A stretch of DNA of 64,000 nucleotides, taken from NCBI RefSeq assembly GCF_036250755.1, contig NZ_CP109583.1:7310001-7374000 (forward strand). The letters are read 5' to 3'. Numbering within the stretch: position 1 is the stretch's first letter; the number at the start of each line of letters is the position of its first letter. Below are positions 10,484-20,649 of this stretch, piece after piece. Source of the stretch: Streptomyces uncialis. GTDB taxonomy: Bacteria > Actinomycetota > Actinomycetes > Streptomycetales > Streptomycetaceae. The notes beneath the pieces are model-generated. The model did not search any database. It was not told the origin of the DNA and was given only the letters and a program-made list of their open reading frames with translations. A program made the position numbers and the translations under genes.

Positions 10484-12229
10484 ATGTCCGTGTTGGAGGA
10501 GATGCGGATACGGTCGCTCGGGGTCATCGACGACGCGGTGGTCGAGCTGTCGCCCGGATTCACCGCGGTGACGGGTGAGACCGGCGCGGGCAAGACGATG
10601 GTGGTCACCAGCCTGGGCCTGCTGCTGGGCGGGCGCGCGGACCCGGCCCTCGTACGGATGGGCGCGAAGTCGGCGGTCGTCGAAGGCCGGATCAGTGTGC
10701 CCCCGGGCGCCGCGGCGGCCCGGCGGGCCGAGGAGGCGGGGGCCGAGCTGGACGACGGCGTCCTGCTCATCAGCCGTACCGTTTCCGCGGAGGGCCGCTC
10801 CCGGGCCCATCTGGGGGGCAGATCCGTTCCGGTGGGCCTGCTCGCCGAACTCGCCGACGACCTCGTCGCCGTCCACGGGCAGACCGATCAGCAGGGGCTC
10901 CTCAAGCTCAGCCGTCAGCGGCAGGCCCTCGACCGGTACGCGGGCGACGCGGTGGCCGTCCCGCTCGGCACGTACAGCGCCGCCTACCGCAGGCTCCGTG
11001 CCGTGGCCGGGGAACTCGCCACCCTCACCACCCGCGCGCGGGAACGCGCTCAGGAAGCCGATCTGCTGCGTTTCGGACTGGACGAGATCGCCGCCGTGGA
11101 ACCGCGCGCGGGCGAGGACACCGAGCTCGCCGCGGAGGCGGAACGCCTCGGGCACGCGGAGGCGCTCGCCTCCGGCGCGACCGCCGCCCACGCGGCGCTC
11201 GCCGGGAACCCCGAGGACCCGGAGGACATCGACGCGGCGGCGCTCGTCGCGGGCGCGCACCGCGCGCTGGACAGCGTCCGTTCGTACGATCCCGCGCTGG
11301 CCGCGCTCGCCGACCGGATCGGGGAGATCGGCATCCTGGTCGGTGATGTGGCGGGGGAGCTCGCCGGATACGCCGACGACCTCGACGCCGACCCGCTGCG
11401 GCTGGCGGCCGTGGAGGAGCGCCGTGCCGCGCTGGGACAGCTGTCCCGCAAGTACGGCGGCGCGGAGCCGGGCGTGGCCGCCGTGCTCCGCTGGGCGGAG
11501 GAAGGCACGGCCCGGCTGCTGGAACTCGACGGCGACGACGGCCGGATCGGTGACCTCACCACGGAACGGGACACCCTGCGCGCCGAACTCTCCGGCCTGG
11601 CGCAGACCCTGAGCGACGCCCGGCGGGAGGCGGCGGCCCGGTTCGCGGACGCCGTCACCGCGGAGCTGGCGTCCCTGGCGATGCCCCACGCGCGGGTGAC
11701 CGTCGACATCCGGCACACCGACGACCCGGAGGGCGTCGAGGTCGGCGGCCGGACCGTGGCCTGCGGCCCGGCGGGCGCCGACGAGGTCGAACTGCTGCTG
11801 GCCCCGCACCCCGGTGCCCCGCCGCGGCCCATCGCGAAGGGCGCGTCCGGGGGTGAGCTGTCCCGTGTGATGCTCGCCGTGGAGGTCGTCTTCGCGGGGA
11901 CGGACCCGGTGCCCACCTATCTGTTCGACGAGGTCGACGCGGGCGTCGGCGGCAAGGCGGCCGTCGAGATCGGGCGCAGGCTCGCCCGGCTCGCCAGGTC
12001 CGCGCAGGTCGTCGTCGTCACCCATCTGCCGCAGGTCGCCGCCTTCGCGGACCGCCAGCTCCTGGTGGAGAAGACCAGCGACGGCTCGGTCACCCGTTCC
12101 GGGGTGAAGGTCCTGGAGGGCGAGGAGCGTGTCCGGGAGCTGTCCCGGATGCTCGCCGGGCAGGAGGACTCGCAGACCGCCCGCGCGCACGCGGAGGAAC
12201 TGCTGGCCACCGCCCGCGCGGACGCCTGA
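10484..12229 (+). CDS. recN: DNA repair protein RecN
   Basis: 581 residues, an SMC-like ATPase for double-strand break repair. EEMRIRSLGVIDDAVVEL starts the N-terminal half; Walker A GETGAGKT is at about 30-37. A coiled-coil middle follows, and the C-terminal half has the ABC signature GASGGELSRVMLA and Walker B YLFDEVDAGVGG near residue 480. ATG 10484 is used. Starts at GTG 10490 or ATG 10502 are also possible, since none has a clear RBS and the conserved part begins at MRIRSLG. Confidence 0.94.
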   Translation: MSVLEEMRIRSLGVIDDAVVELSPGFTAVTGETGAGKTMVVTSLGLLLGGRADPALVRMGAKSAVVEGRISVPPGAAAARRAEEAGAELDDGVLLISRTVSAEGRSRAHLGGRSVPVGLLAELADDLVAVHGQTDQQGLLKLSRQRQALDRYAGDAVAVPLGTYSAAYRRLRAVAGELATLTTRARERAQEADLLRFGLDEIAAVEPRAGEDTELAAEAERLGHAEALASGATAAHAALAGNPEDPEDIDAAALVAGAHRALDSVRSYDPALAALADRIGEIGILVGDVAGELAGYADDLDADPLRLAAVEERRAALGQLSRKYGGAEPGVAAVLRWAEEGTARLLELDGDDGRIGDLTTERDTLRAELSGLAQTLSDARREAAARFADAVTAELASLAMPHARVTVDIRHTDDPEGVEVGGRTVACGPAGADEVELLLAPHPGAPPRPIAKGASGGELSRVMLAVEVVFAGTDPVPTYLFDEVDAGVGGKAAVEIGRRLARLARSAQVVVVTHLPQVAAFADRQLLVEKTSDGSVTRSGVKVLEGEERVRELSRMLAGQEDSQTARAHAEELLATARADA

Positions 12230-12742
12230 CCGCACGGCGACACGCGCGCACGCGCGTCCCGTACGAGAGGCCACGCGGACGCCCGCGCGTGAACGGCGTC
12301 CGCGCGGGCGAACGGGAGGGTCCCGGCCCTCGGTCGGGGCACTGTCCGCCAGGGGCCGGGACGTGTCCCTGTGAGGTGTCCGCCGGTGATGCGTTGGTCA
12401 CAGCGACGGTCCCGCGGCGGTGGTGCCACCGGTGCGGCACCCGGCATGTGCCGTTCCGGTGGCGGGTGAAGCGTCCCAGGCGGCGGCGGTATGACGGCAT
12501 GTCACCTGAACGGGTGACGGTGTTCGGCGTGACCTCGGCGCCGACACCTCACGGAGTCGAACCGTGACGGAACGCTCGTACGGGATGGCATCCTTGGCGC
12601 GGCGCCTCTTTGCGTACGACGTGCTGTACGTTCCTTCGCGTCGCTCACTTCCGTGACCGTTCCACCCATGTTCCTCCCGCGACCTTCCCCTCGTGACGCG
12701 ACCCTTGTGGCCGTCGCCCGCCGAAACAGGAGTTCCGCCGCC
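12230..12742. other. 513-bp intergenic region, recN to glycosyltransferase
   Basis: It begins with the recN terminator hairpin (12280-12310). A GTCACC-N6-GGTGAC inverted repeat lies at 12501-12518 and could be an operator. The stretch from about 12575 to 12660 is somewhat less GC-rich and may hold the promoter of the downstream glycosyltransferase. No gene is supported; an in-frame extension of the glycosyltransferase to 12653 lacks an RBS. Confidence 0.4.
12280..12310 (+). terminator. Hairpin terminator after recN
   Basis: CGCCCGCGCG (12280-12289) pairs perfectly with CGCGCGGGCG (12301-12310) across an 11-base loop, 50 bases after the recN stop. There is no T-tract. Confidence 0.5.
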
Positions 12743-13882
12743 GTGAGCAGCCATGCGCCGCACGGTCAGACCCCGCTGCGTACCGTGCAGGTGCTCGGTG
12801 GCGGGAGTGCGGGCAGCGGCGCGCATGTGCGGTCGCTGTCGGCCGGTCTGGTCGCGAGGGGCGTGCGGGTGACGGTGTGCGCCCCCGCCGAGGTGGGGGA
12901 GAGCCATACGTTCGACGCGGTGGGTGCCCGGTACGCGCCGGTGGCCCGGCGCGGCGACCCCGCGTCCGTGGCGGCGCTGCGGGCCGAGTGCGCGGACGCG
13001 GACCTCGTACACGCGCACGGGGTGAACGCCGGGCTGCGGGCCGCGCTCGCCCTGCGCGGGCTGAGGGTGCCGCTGGTCGTCACCTGGCACGCGCGCGTGC
13101 ACGCGCAGGGGCCACGCGCGCAGGTGGTGCGGCTGATGGAGCGCCGGGTCGCGCGGGCCGCGTCCGTGGTGCTCGGTACCTGCTGCGATTTAGTGGACCG
13201 GGCCCGGCGGCGGGGTGCCAGGGACGCGCGGTTGGCGGCCGTGGCGTTCCCCGCGCGGGACACGGACCCGGCCGAGGACATGAGCCCGGAGGACCGTGAG
13301 GTCGTCCGGGGCAAGGCGCGGGCCGAACTGGGCGCGGTCGGACGGCCGCTGCTCGTCGCCGTCGGCTCCCTCGACGCGCACCGGGGCTACGAGACCCTGC
13401 TGGACGCCGCGCACACGTGGCTGGGGCTGGACCCCGTGCCGCTGCTGGTCATCGCGGGGGAGGGGCCGCTCAGGGGGCAGCTCCAGCGGCGGATCGAGGC
13501 GGAGCGGCTGCCGGTCCGGCTGCTGGGCCGCCGGGACGACTCGCCGGAGATCCTGGCCGGGGCCGACGCGGCGCTGCTGACCAGTCGCTGGGAGGCGCGC
13601 TCGCCGGTGGCACAGGAGGCGCTGCGGGCGCGGGTGCCGCTGATCGCCAGCGCGGTCGGCGGTACGCCCGAGCTGGTGGGGGACGCCGCGTCGCTCGTGC
13701 CCTACGGTGACGCGGGCGCCCTCGGGGACGCCGTCGCGCGGGTCCTGGGCGACGCCGCGTACCGTGACGCGCTGCGGGACCGGGGGGTCGCCCAGGCGGC
13801 GACATGGCCCACCGAGGACGAGACCGTGGCGCAGGTCCTCAGCGTGTACGACGAGCTGACCCGGCCGCTGGTGCTGCGCTGA
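12743..13882 (+). CDS. GT4-family glycosyltransferase containing a TTA codon
   Basis: 379 residues. GTG 12743 is chosen because AGGAG at 12729-12733 lies 9 bases upstream. The N-terminal glycine loop VLGGGSAGSGAHVRSLSAGL and the C-terminal LLVIAGEGPLRGQLQRRI, then SRWEARSPVAQEAL with the E-x7-E type nucleotide-sugar motif, are those of retaining GT4 glycosyltransferases. Donor and acceptor are unknown. Codon 150 (13190-13192) is TTA, in frame, in DLVDRARRRG. That is very rare in Streptomyces and implies dependence on the bldA leucyl-tRNA, hence expression late in growth or with differentiation. It converges with the PucR gene, 12 bases apart. Confidence 0.88.
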   Translation: MSSHAPHGQTPLRTVQVLGGGSAGSGAHVRSLSAGLVARGVRVTVCAPAEVGESHTFDAVGARYAPVARRGDPASVAALRAECADADLVHAHGVNAGLRAALALRGLRVPLVVTWHARVHAQGPRAQVVRLMERRVARAASVVLGTCCDLVDRARRRGARDARLAAVAFPARDTDPAEDMSPEDREVVRGKARAELGAVGRPLLVAVGSLDAHRGYETLLDAAHTWLGLDPVPLLVIAGEGPLRGQLQRRIEAERLPVRLLGRRDDSPEILAGADAALLTSRWEARSPVAQEALRARVPLIASAVGGTPELVGDAASLVPYGDAGALGDAVARVLGDAAYRDALRDRGVAQAATWPTEDETVAQVLSVYDELTRPLVLR

Positions 13883-13894
13883 GCGGACGCGTCC

Positions 13895-15547
13895 TCAGCC
13901 GACGTGCCGACGGGCCCGCAGGGCCAGGCTCAGCGCCAGCACGGTCTGCGGGTCGTCGAGGTCGGTGCCGAGGAGTTCCCCGATGCGGGCGAGCCGGTTG
14001 TAGAGGGTCTGGCGGTTGAGGTGCAGTTCGCGGGCGGTCTCCGCCTTGCGTCCGGCGTGCGCCAGATAGGTCTCCAGGGTGGGCAGCAGCGGCGGCTTCG
14101 CCCGGCTGTCGTGGGCGCGCAGCGGGCCGATGGCGCGGTCGACGAACGCGGCGAGGTCCGGGTGGTCCCGCAGCCGCCACAGCAGCAGGTCGATGTCGAG
14201 TCGCCGCGCGTCGTACCAGGGGCGTTCGCCGAGGCCCTGGGCGGCGGTCGCGGTCTCCGCGGCGTGCCGCAGCCCCGCGGAGGCGGCCGTCCAGCCGCCG
14301 GTGGCGCCGACGACCACGGTCGGGGCGCGGGTGCCCGTGTGCCGCAGTCCCGCGCGTTCGACGCCCGCGCGCAGGGCCGCCGCGACCCGGTCGGCGACCG
14401 CCTCACGGTCCTCTTCGGTCCGTAGTGCGACGAGCAGCGGGACCCGTCCTTCGACGGGGCGGACCCCGAGCAGGACCGGGACCCCGACGGAGGCGAGTTC
14501 CTCGTTGACCGCGCGGGCGAGGACGGCCCAGCCGCCGCCCGCGGACAGTCCGCTGCCCTCGGGGAGCCTCATCACCACCGGCAGCAGGGGGGAGGCGCCG
14601 GGCCGGAAGCCCAGGACCTGGGCCTGCGCGGGGGCGTCCCCGGGGGTGACGCGGCCCTCGGCGAGGTCGGTGAGGAAGTCGCCGCGGCCCCGGGCGGCCA
14701 GTTCCTCGTCCTGCCGGGCCTGCATCAGGACCACGGCGAGGGAGGCCGCCGCGCGTTCCGCCGCCATCCGGTGGACGGGTGCGGGCGGGCCCGTGACGGG
14801 CAGCAGGACCAGCCGCGCGCGGGGGGAGGCGGGCCCCTGGCCGCCGGTGCCGCCGCCGGGGACGTCGATCACCACGGCGCCGCCGGGCGGGTCCTCGCGG
14901 GCGGCCCGCCCACCGCGCAGCTTGTCCCACACCTGGAGCGGGTCGGCGCCCTCGGTCCCGGCGCCGGCCGCGTACAGGAGCCGGCCGTCCGGGGTCTCCA
15001 GGAAGACGGGGTTGCCGCCGAACCCGGCGAGGATGGTGAGCACCTGGGGCACCCCGCCGCCGTCGAGGAGTGCCTCGGTGCAGCGCCGGGAGACCTCCTC
15101 CGCGCGCTGGAGCAGCGCGTAGTGGCCGTTGACGATCTCGGTGTGGACCTCCTCGGTGACCGTCACGAACGGCACCTCGCGGTGGAGCTGGACGAGGGGG
15201 AGTCCGGCGGTCCGCGCGGTATCCACCAGGGCGGGGGGCAGCCGGGGGAAGCGGGGGCCGAGTTCGACGACGAGGGCGGCGATGCCCCGTTCGGCGAGTC
15301 CGCGGACGAAGACGCGCTGTTCGGCGGGGCGGGTGCTCAGGCCGAGGCCGGTCGTGAGGAGGAGCTCGCCGCCCTTCAGCAGGGAGGCGATGTTCGGGGC
15401 CTCGCCCGCGTGGACCCAGCGGACGGTGCGGTGGAGGCGGTCCGCGCAGGCGACGACCTCCGGGAGGCCGCCGCGCAGCCCCGGTAGTTCCAGGGCCCGC
15501 TGTACGGTGATTCCGCCCGTGGTGCCCAGCACGTCCTGTCTGTCCAT
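13895..15547 (-). CDS. PucR-family transcriptional regulator
   Basis: 550 residues from ATG 15547. The N-terminal PucR domain (about 10-135; VQRALELPGLRGGLPEVVA, LLKGGELLLTTGLGL) is followed by a middle region of GGDEF-derived type. The C-terminal CdaR/PucR helix-turn-helix contains ETYLAHAGRKAETARELHLN and RQTLYNRLARIGELLG. Regulators of this class sense purine, amino acid or sugar-acid metabolites. Its target is not evident: the neighbours are a GH15 enzyme and a convergent glycosyltransferase. Confidence 0.9.
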   Translation of the reverse strand: MDRQDVLGTTGGITVQRALELPGLRGGLPEVVACADRLHRTVRWVHAGEAPNIASLLKGGELLLTTGLGLSTRPAEQRVFVRGLAERGIAALVVELGPRFPRLPPALVDTARTAGLPLVQLHREVPFVTVTEEVHTEIVNGHYALLQRAEEVSRRCTEALLDGGGVPQVLTILAGFGGNPVFLETPDGRLLYAAGAGTEGADPLQVWDKLRGGRAAREDPPGGAVVIDVPGGGTGGQGPASPRARLVLLPVTGPPAPVHRMAAERAAASLAVVLMQARQDEELAARGRGDFLTDLAEGRVTPGDAPAQAQVLGFRPGASPLLPVVMRLPEGSGLSAGGGWAVLARAVNEELASVGVPVLLGVRPVEGRVPLLVALRTEEDREAVADRVAAALRAGVERAGLRHTGTRAPTVVVGATGGWTAASAGLRHAAETATAAQGLGERPWYDARRLDIDLLLWRLRDHPDLAAFVDRAIGPLRAHDSRAKPPLLPTLETYLAHAGRKAETARELHLNRQTLYNRLARIGELLGTDLDDPQTVLALSLALRARRHVG

Positions 15548-15695
15548 GCTGGGACGCTACCCGTCCGGTGGCGCCGGGCCCAGTGTGGACCCTGAGCAGC
15601 GGTGATCCCCGACCTCCGGGGCCCGTGGTGTGCGAGGCACGGAACACGGGGCACGGCGGCCGGGGATCGGCGGGAGCGCGCTCAAGCGCGCGGGG

Positions 15696-17495
15696 TCAGC
15701 CTCCGTAGGCGCCCGACGCGGTGAGCCTGAGGGCGGTGTCGATGAGCGGAACATGGCTGAAAGCTTGCGGGAAGTTGCCGACCTGACGCTTCAGATGGGG
15801 GTCCCATTCCTCGGCGAGCAGGCCGAGGTCGTTGCGCAGGGCGAGCAGCTTCTCGAAGAGCTTGCGGGCCTCGTCGACCCGGCCGATCATCGCGAGGTCG
15901 TCGGCGAGCCAGAAGGAGCAGGCGAGGAAGGCGCCCTCGTCGCCCGCGAGGCCGTCCACACCGGCGTCGTCGCCCGCGGTGGGGTAGCGCAGGATGAAGC
16001 CGTCGGAGGTGGACAGCTCGCGCTGGATGGCCTCGATGGTGCCGATGACGCGCTTGTCGTCGGGCGGCAGGAAGCCCATCTGGGGGATGAGGAGCAGGGA
16101 CGCGTCGAGTTCACGGGACCCGTAGGACTGGGTGAACGTGTTGCGTTCCTTGTCGTAGCCCTTCTCGCAGACATCGCGGTGGATGTCGTCGCGCATCTGC
16201 CGCCAGCGCTCCAGGGGGCCTTCGGCGTCCCCGGACTCGATGAGCTTGATGGTGCGGTCGACGGCGACCCAGGCCATGACCTTGGAGTGGACGAAGTGGC
16301 GGCGCGGGCCGCGGACCTCCCAGATGCCCTCGTCGGGCTCCGTCCAGTGCTTCTCCAGGTAGCCGATGAGGCGCAGCTGGAGCAGTGAGGCGTAGTCGTT
16401 GCGGGCCAGCCCGGTCATATGGGCCAGGTGCAGGGCCTCGGTGACCTCGCCGTAGACATCGAGCTGGAGCTGGTGGGCGGCGCCGTTGCCGACCCGTACG
16501 GGGCCGGAGTTCTCGTAGCCGGGCAGCCAGTCCAGCTCGCTCTCGCCGAGTTCCCGTTCCCCGGCGATGCCGTACATGATCTGGAGGTTCTCCGGGTCGC
16601 CCGCGACGGCCCGCAGCAGCCACTCGCGCCAGGCGCGGGCCTCCTCGCGGTAGCCGGTGCGCAGCAGCGAGGAGAGGGTGATCGCGGCGTCGCGCAGCCA
16701 GGTGAAGCGGTAGTCCCAGTTGCGCACCCCGCCGATCTCCTCCGGGAGGGAGGTGGTGGGGGCGGCGACGATCCCGCCGGTCGGGGCGTAGGTGAGCGCC
16801 TTGAGGGTGATCAGGGAGCGGACCACGGCCTCGCGGTAGGGCCCGTGGTACGTGCAGTGCTCGACCCACTCGCGCCAGAAGTCGGCGGTCGCCTCCAGGG
16901 CCGCCTCGGGTTCCCCGACGGCCGGGGCCTCGCGGTGCGAGGGCTGCCAGGACAGGGTGAAGGCGACCCGTTCCCCGGCGGAGACCGTGAAGTCGGCGTA
17001 GGTCGTCAGATCCTCGCCGAAGGTCTCCACGTCGGTGTCCAGCCAAACCGAATCGGGTCCGGCGACGGCGACCGTGCGGTTCTCGACCTTGTGCACCCAG
17101 GGCACGATCCGGCCATAGGAGAACCGCATTCGCAGCGCCGAACGCATCGGAACGTGTCCGGATACGCCTTCGACGATGCGGATCAGCTGTGGTGCGCCGT
17201 CCCGGGGCGGCATGAAATCCGTCACACGGACGGTTCCGTCGGGTGTGTCCCACTCGGATTCCAGGATGAGCGAGTCGCCGCGGTAGGTCCGGCGGTCGGA
17301 CCTGGGGGGTGCGGCGTCGCCATGTGCGGGGCCCAGCCGCCAGAAACCGTGCTCCTCGGTACCGAGCAGCGCGGCGAAGACGGCATGGGAGTCGAACCGG
17401 GGAAGGCACAGCCAGTCCACGGTTCCGTCCCGGCAGACCAGGGCGGCGGTCTGCATGTCCCCGATGAGTGCGTAATCCTCGATGCGCCCGGCCAC
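15696..17495 (-). CDS. GH15 family glucoamylase/trehalase-like glycoside hydrolase
   Basis: 599 residues. GTG 17495 (VAGRIEDYALIGD) is preferred to the ATG 75 bases upstream because a GGAG lies 6 bases before it and homologues begin here. An N-terminal beta-sandwich (about 1-230) precedes the (alpha/alpha)6 barrel with EIGGVRNWDYRFTWLRDA, LDWLPGYENSGPVRVGN and the catalytic-base region LGLLAEEWDP. Actinobacterial members act on trehalose or alpha-glucans; sequence alone does not decide. There is no signal peptide, so it is cytoplasmic, which favours trehalose or storage-glucan turnover. Confidence 0.88.
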   Translation of the reverse strand: MAGRIEDYALIGDMQTAALVCRDGTVDWLCLPRFDSHAVFAALLGTEEHGFWRLGPAHGDAAPPRSDRRTYRGDSLILESEWDTPDGTVRVTDFMPPRDGAPQLIRIVEGVSGHVPMRSALRMRFSYGRIVPWVHKVENRTVAVAGPDSVWLDTDVETFGEDLTTYADFTVSAGERVAFTLSWQPSHREAPAVGEPEAALEATADFWREWVEHCTYHGPYREAVVRSLITLKALTYAPTGGIVAAPTTSLPEEIGGVRNWDYRFTWLRDAAITLSSLLRTGYREEARAWREWLLRAVAGDPENLQIMYGIAGERELGESELDWLPGYENSGPVRVGNGAAHQLQLDVYGEVTEALHLAHMTGLARNDYASLLQLRLIGYLEKHWTEPDEGIWEVRGPRRHFVHSKVMAWVAVDRTIKLIESGDAEGPLERWRQMRDDIHRDVCEKGYDKERNTFTQSYGSRELDASLLLIPQMGFLPPDDKRVIGTIEAIQRELSTSDGFILRYPTAGDDAGVDGLAGDEGAFLACSFWLADDLAMIGRVDEARKLFEKLLALRNDLGLLAEEWDPHLKRQVGNFPQAFSHVPLIDTALRLTASGAYGG

Positions 17496-17980
17496 GTGCA
17501 ACTCCAGTAGAACGGCCGCCGCCCGGCCCCCGGAGCGGGGGCTGGCTCTGCGGTCAGATGATCCAGTCAAGGGCGTGCCGACGGGCTCGTGTTACCGGGG
17601 GACGGGCGGGGGTGGTGCCGTTTTGCCGGCCTGGCTCGGCAGCAATGTCCGAAGAGGATACGACGCGCTCAGGGGTTGCGGTGCCCGCTCAGGTGAACAG
17701 GTTTGCGCCATCGGGGTGAGCGTCCGAAGCGTGTCGCTCGACTGCGGTGCGAAGGGTGTGCGGGGCTGGTGTGACTTCTGTGGTGGGCTGGAAGCGGAGT
17801 GTGGCCGGACGCGGTCGCCTCGTGTCGCTGATACCCTGGTAGCCCGTGGACCGGTGGGCTCGCAGGAGTCCCAGCGACAGCGACGAGACCCCCGAACCGC
17901 AGCGCAGGCACCTCCCGATTCTTCCGGGCCGGGCGCCGATCCGCATCTCAGACCGCGACCACGGGAGCCCCCTCTTGCCC
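17496..17980. other. 485-bp divergent region, GH15 gene to pyrG
   Basis: It holds the promoters of two divergent genes. It is less GC-rich around 17680-17800. I could not fix a convincing -35/-10 pair for pyrG; GATACCCT at about 17829-17836 is a weak -10 candidate. I saw no pyrimidine-rich reiterative-transcription start of the Bacillus pyrG type. No gene supported. Confidence 0.35.
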
Positions 17981-19639
<1,659 letters not shown>

Positions 19640-19702
19640 CCCACCGCCGTCCCCTCCGCCCGGCCGGGCGCGGGGACGGACGGCGACCCGCGATACGGTG
19701 AG

Positions 19703-19741
19703 CCGGGGCGCGTGCCTTCACGGGCACGCGCCCCGGTTTTT
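19703..19741 (+). terminator. Rho-independent terminator after pyrG
   Basis: A perfect 14-bp GC stem (19703-19716 with 19723-19736) has the loop TTCACG and is followed by TTTTT. It lies between pyrG and the Nudix gene, so the latter has its own promoter. Confidence 0.9.
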
Positions 19742-19777
19742 CGTCGACGCCGGTGACGGTACGGAGGACAGCTCGAA

Positions 19778-20404
19778 ATGATCATCAAGGACACCCCGGA
19801 GGAGTGGGAGACCCGGGCGAGCGTGACCCCGTTCACCGGTGCCAAGACCTCGGTGCGCACCGACGACGTGGTCATGCCCGACGGCTCCGTCGCCCGCCGC
19901 GACTACCAGGTCCACCCCGGCTCGGTCGCCGTCCTCGCCCTGGACGGCCAGGACCGGGTCACGGTCCTCAACCAGTACCGCCACCCCGTACGGCAGCGGC
20001 TGTGGGAGATCCCGGCCGGACTGCTCGACGTCCCCGGCGAGAACCCGCTGCACGCCGCGCGCCGCGAGCTGTACGAGGAAGCCCACATCAAGGCCGAGGA
20101 CTGGCGCGTCCTCACCGATCTGTACACGACACCCGGCGGCTGCGACGAGGCCGTCCGGATCTTCCTCGCCCGGGAGCTCTCCGAGGCCGAGGCCGAGCGG
20201 TACGCCGTCGAGCACGAGGAGCTCGACATGGCGGTCACCGCGGTCCCCCTCCAGGATCTCGTCCGGGGCGCCCTCGCCGGGGACCTGCACAACAACTGCC
20301 TGGTCGTGGGCGTGCTGGCACTGGTCGCGGCCCGCGCCGGCGACGGACTCGACGCGCTGCGCCCCGCCGACGCGCCCTGGCCCGCCCGGCCCTTCGAGGT
20401 CTGA
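19778..20404 (+). CDS. Nudix hydrolase, ADP-ribose pyrophosphatase type
   Basis: 208 residues from ATG 19778. The Nudix box is in EIPAGLLDVPGENPLHAARR plus ELYEEAHI: the Arg-Glu-Leu-x-Glu-Glu catalytic helix is intact. One residue is inserted before the first Glu, and Ala replaces the usual Thr-Gly end, both common in ADP-ribose pyrophosphatases. The PAG before the box and TPGGCDEAVRIFLAREL after it fit that subfamily. The likely reaction is ADP-ribose to AMP and ribose 5-phosphate. The gene is monocistronic, with terminators on both sides. Confidence 0.88.
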   Translation: MIIKDTPEEWETRASVTPFTGAKTSVRTDDVVMPDGSVARRDYQVHPGSVAVLALDGQDRVTVLNQYRHPVRQRLWEIPAGLLDVPGENPLHAARRELYEEAHIKAEDWRVLTDLYTTPGGCDEAVRIFLARELSEAEAERYAVEHEELDMAVTAVPLQDLVRGALAGDLHNNCLVVGVLALVAARAGDGLDALRPADAPWPARPFEV

Positions 20405-20497
20405 TCCGCCCGGCCCCTCGCGTTCCGCTCCGCGGCCGGGCCGCCCGCCCCGGAACCAGGCGGTCCGAACATCCGTCCGGCCACCGGCCCGGATGAA

Positions 20498-20529
20498 TCG
20501 CCCGATCGGCTGATCATCCGATCGGGCGA
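20498..20529 (+). terminator. Hairpin terminator after the Nudix gene
   Basis: TCGCCCGATCGG (20498-20509) pairs perfectly with CCGATCGGGCGA (20518-20529) across the loop CTGATCAT. No T-tract. Confidence 0.65.
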
Positions 20530-20649
20530 CGCTCCCGCCCCGCCCGCCGTGCTCCTCACTGTTCGTCGCAGAGCGTGAACTAGGCTCTGAAAGCACCCCG
20601 TCCGGAGCCCCGGCGGGCACCTGCGCGCAGTGGAACGGGAGCGTGGCCC

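Noticed and set aside
8690..12274. 1194-codon minus-strand ORF opposite tlyA, NAD kinase and recN
   Set aside because: Antisense open frame caused by high GC; plus-strand genes there have full family motifs.
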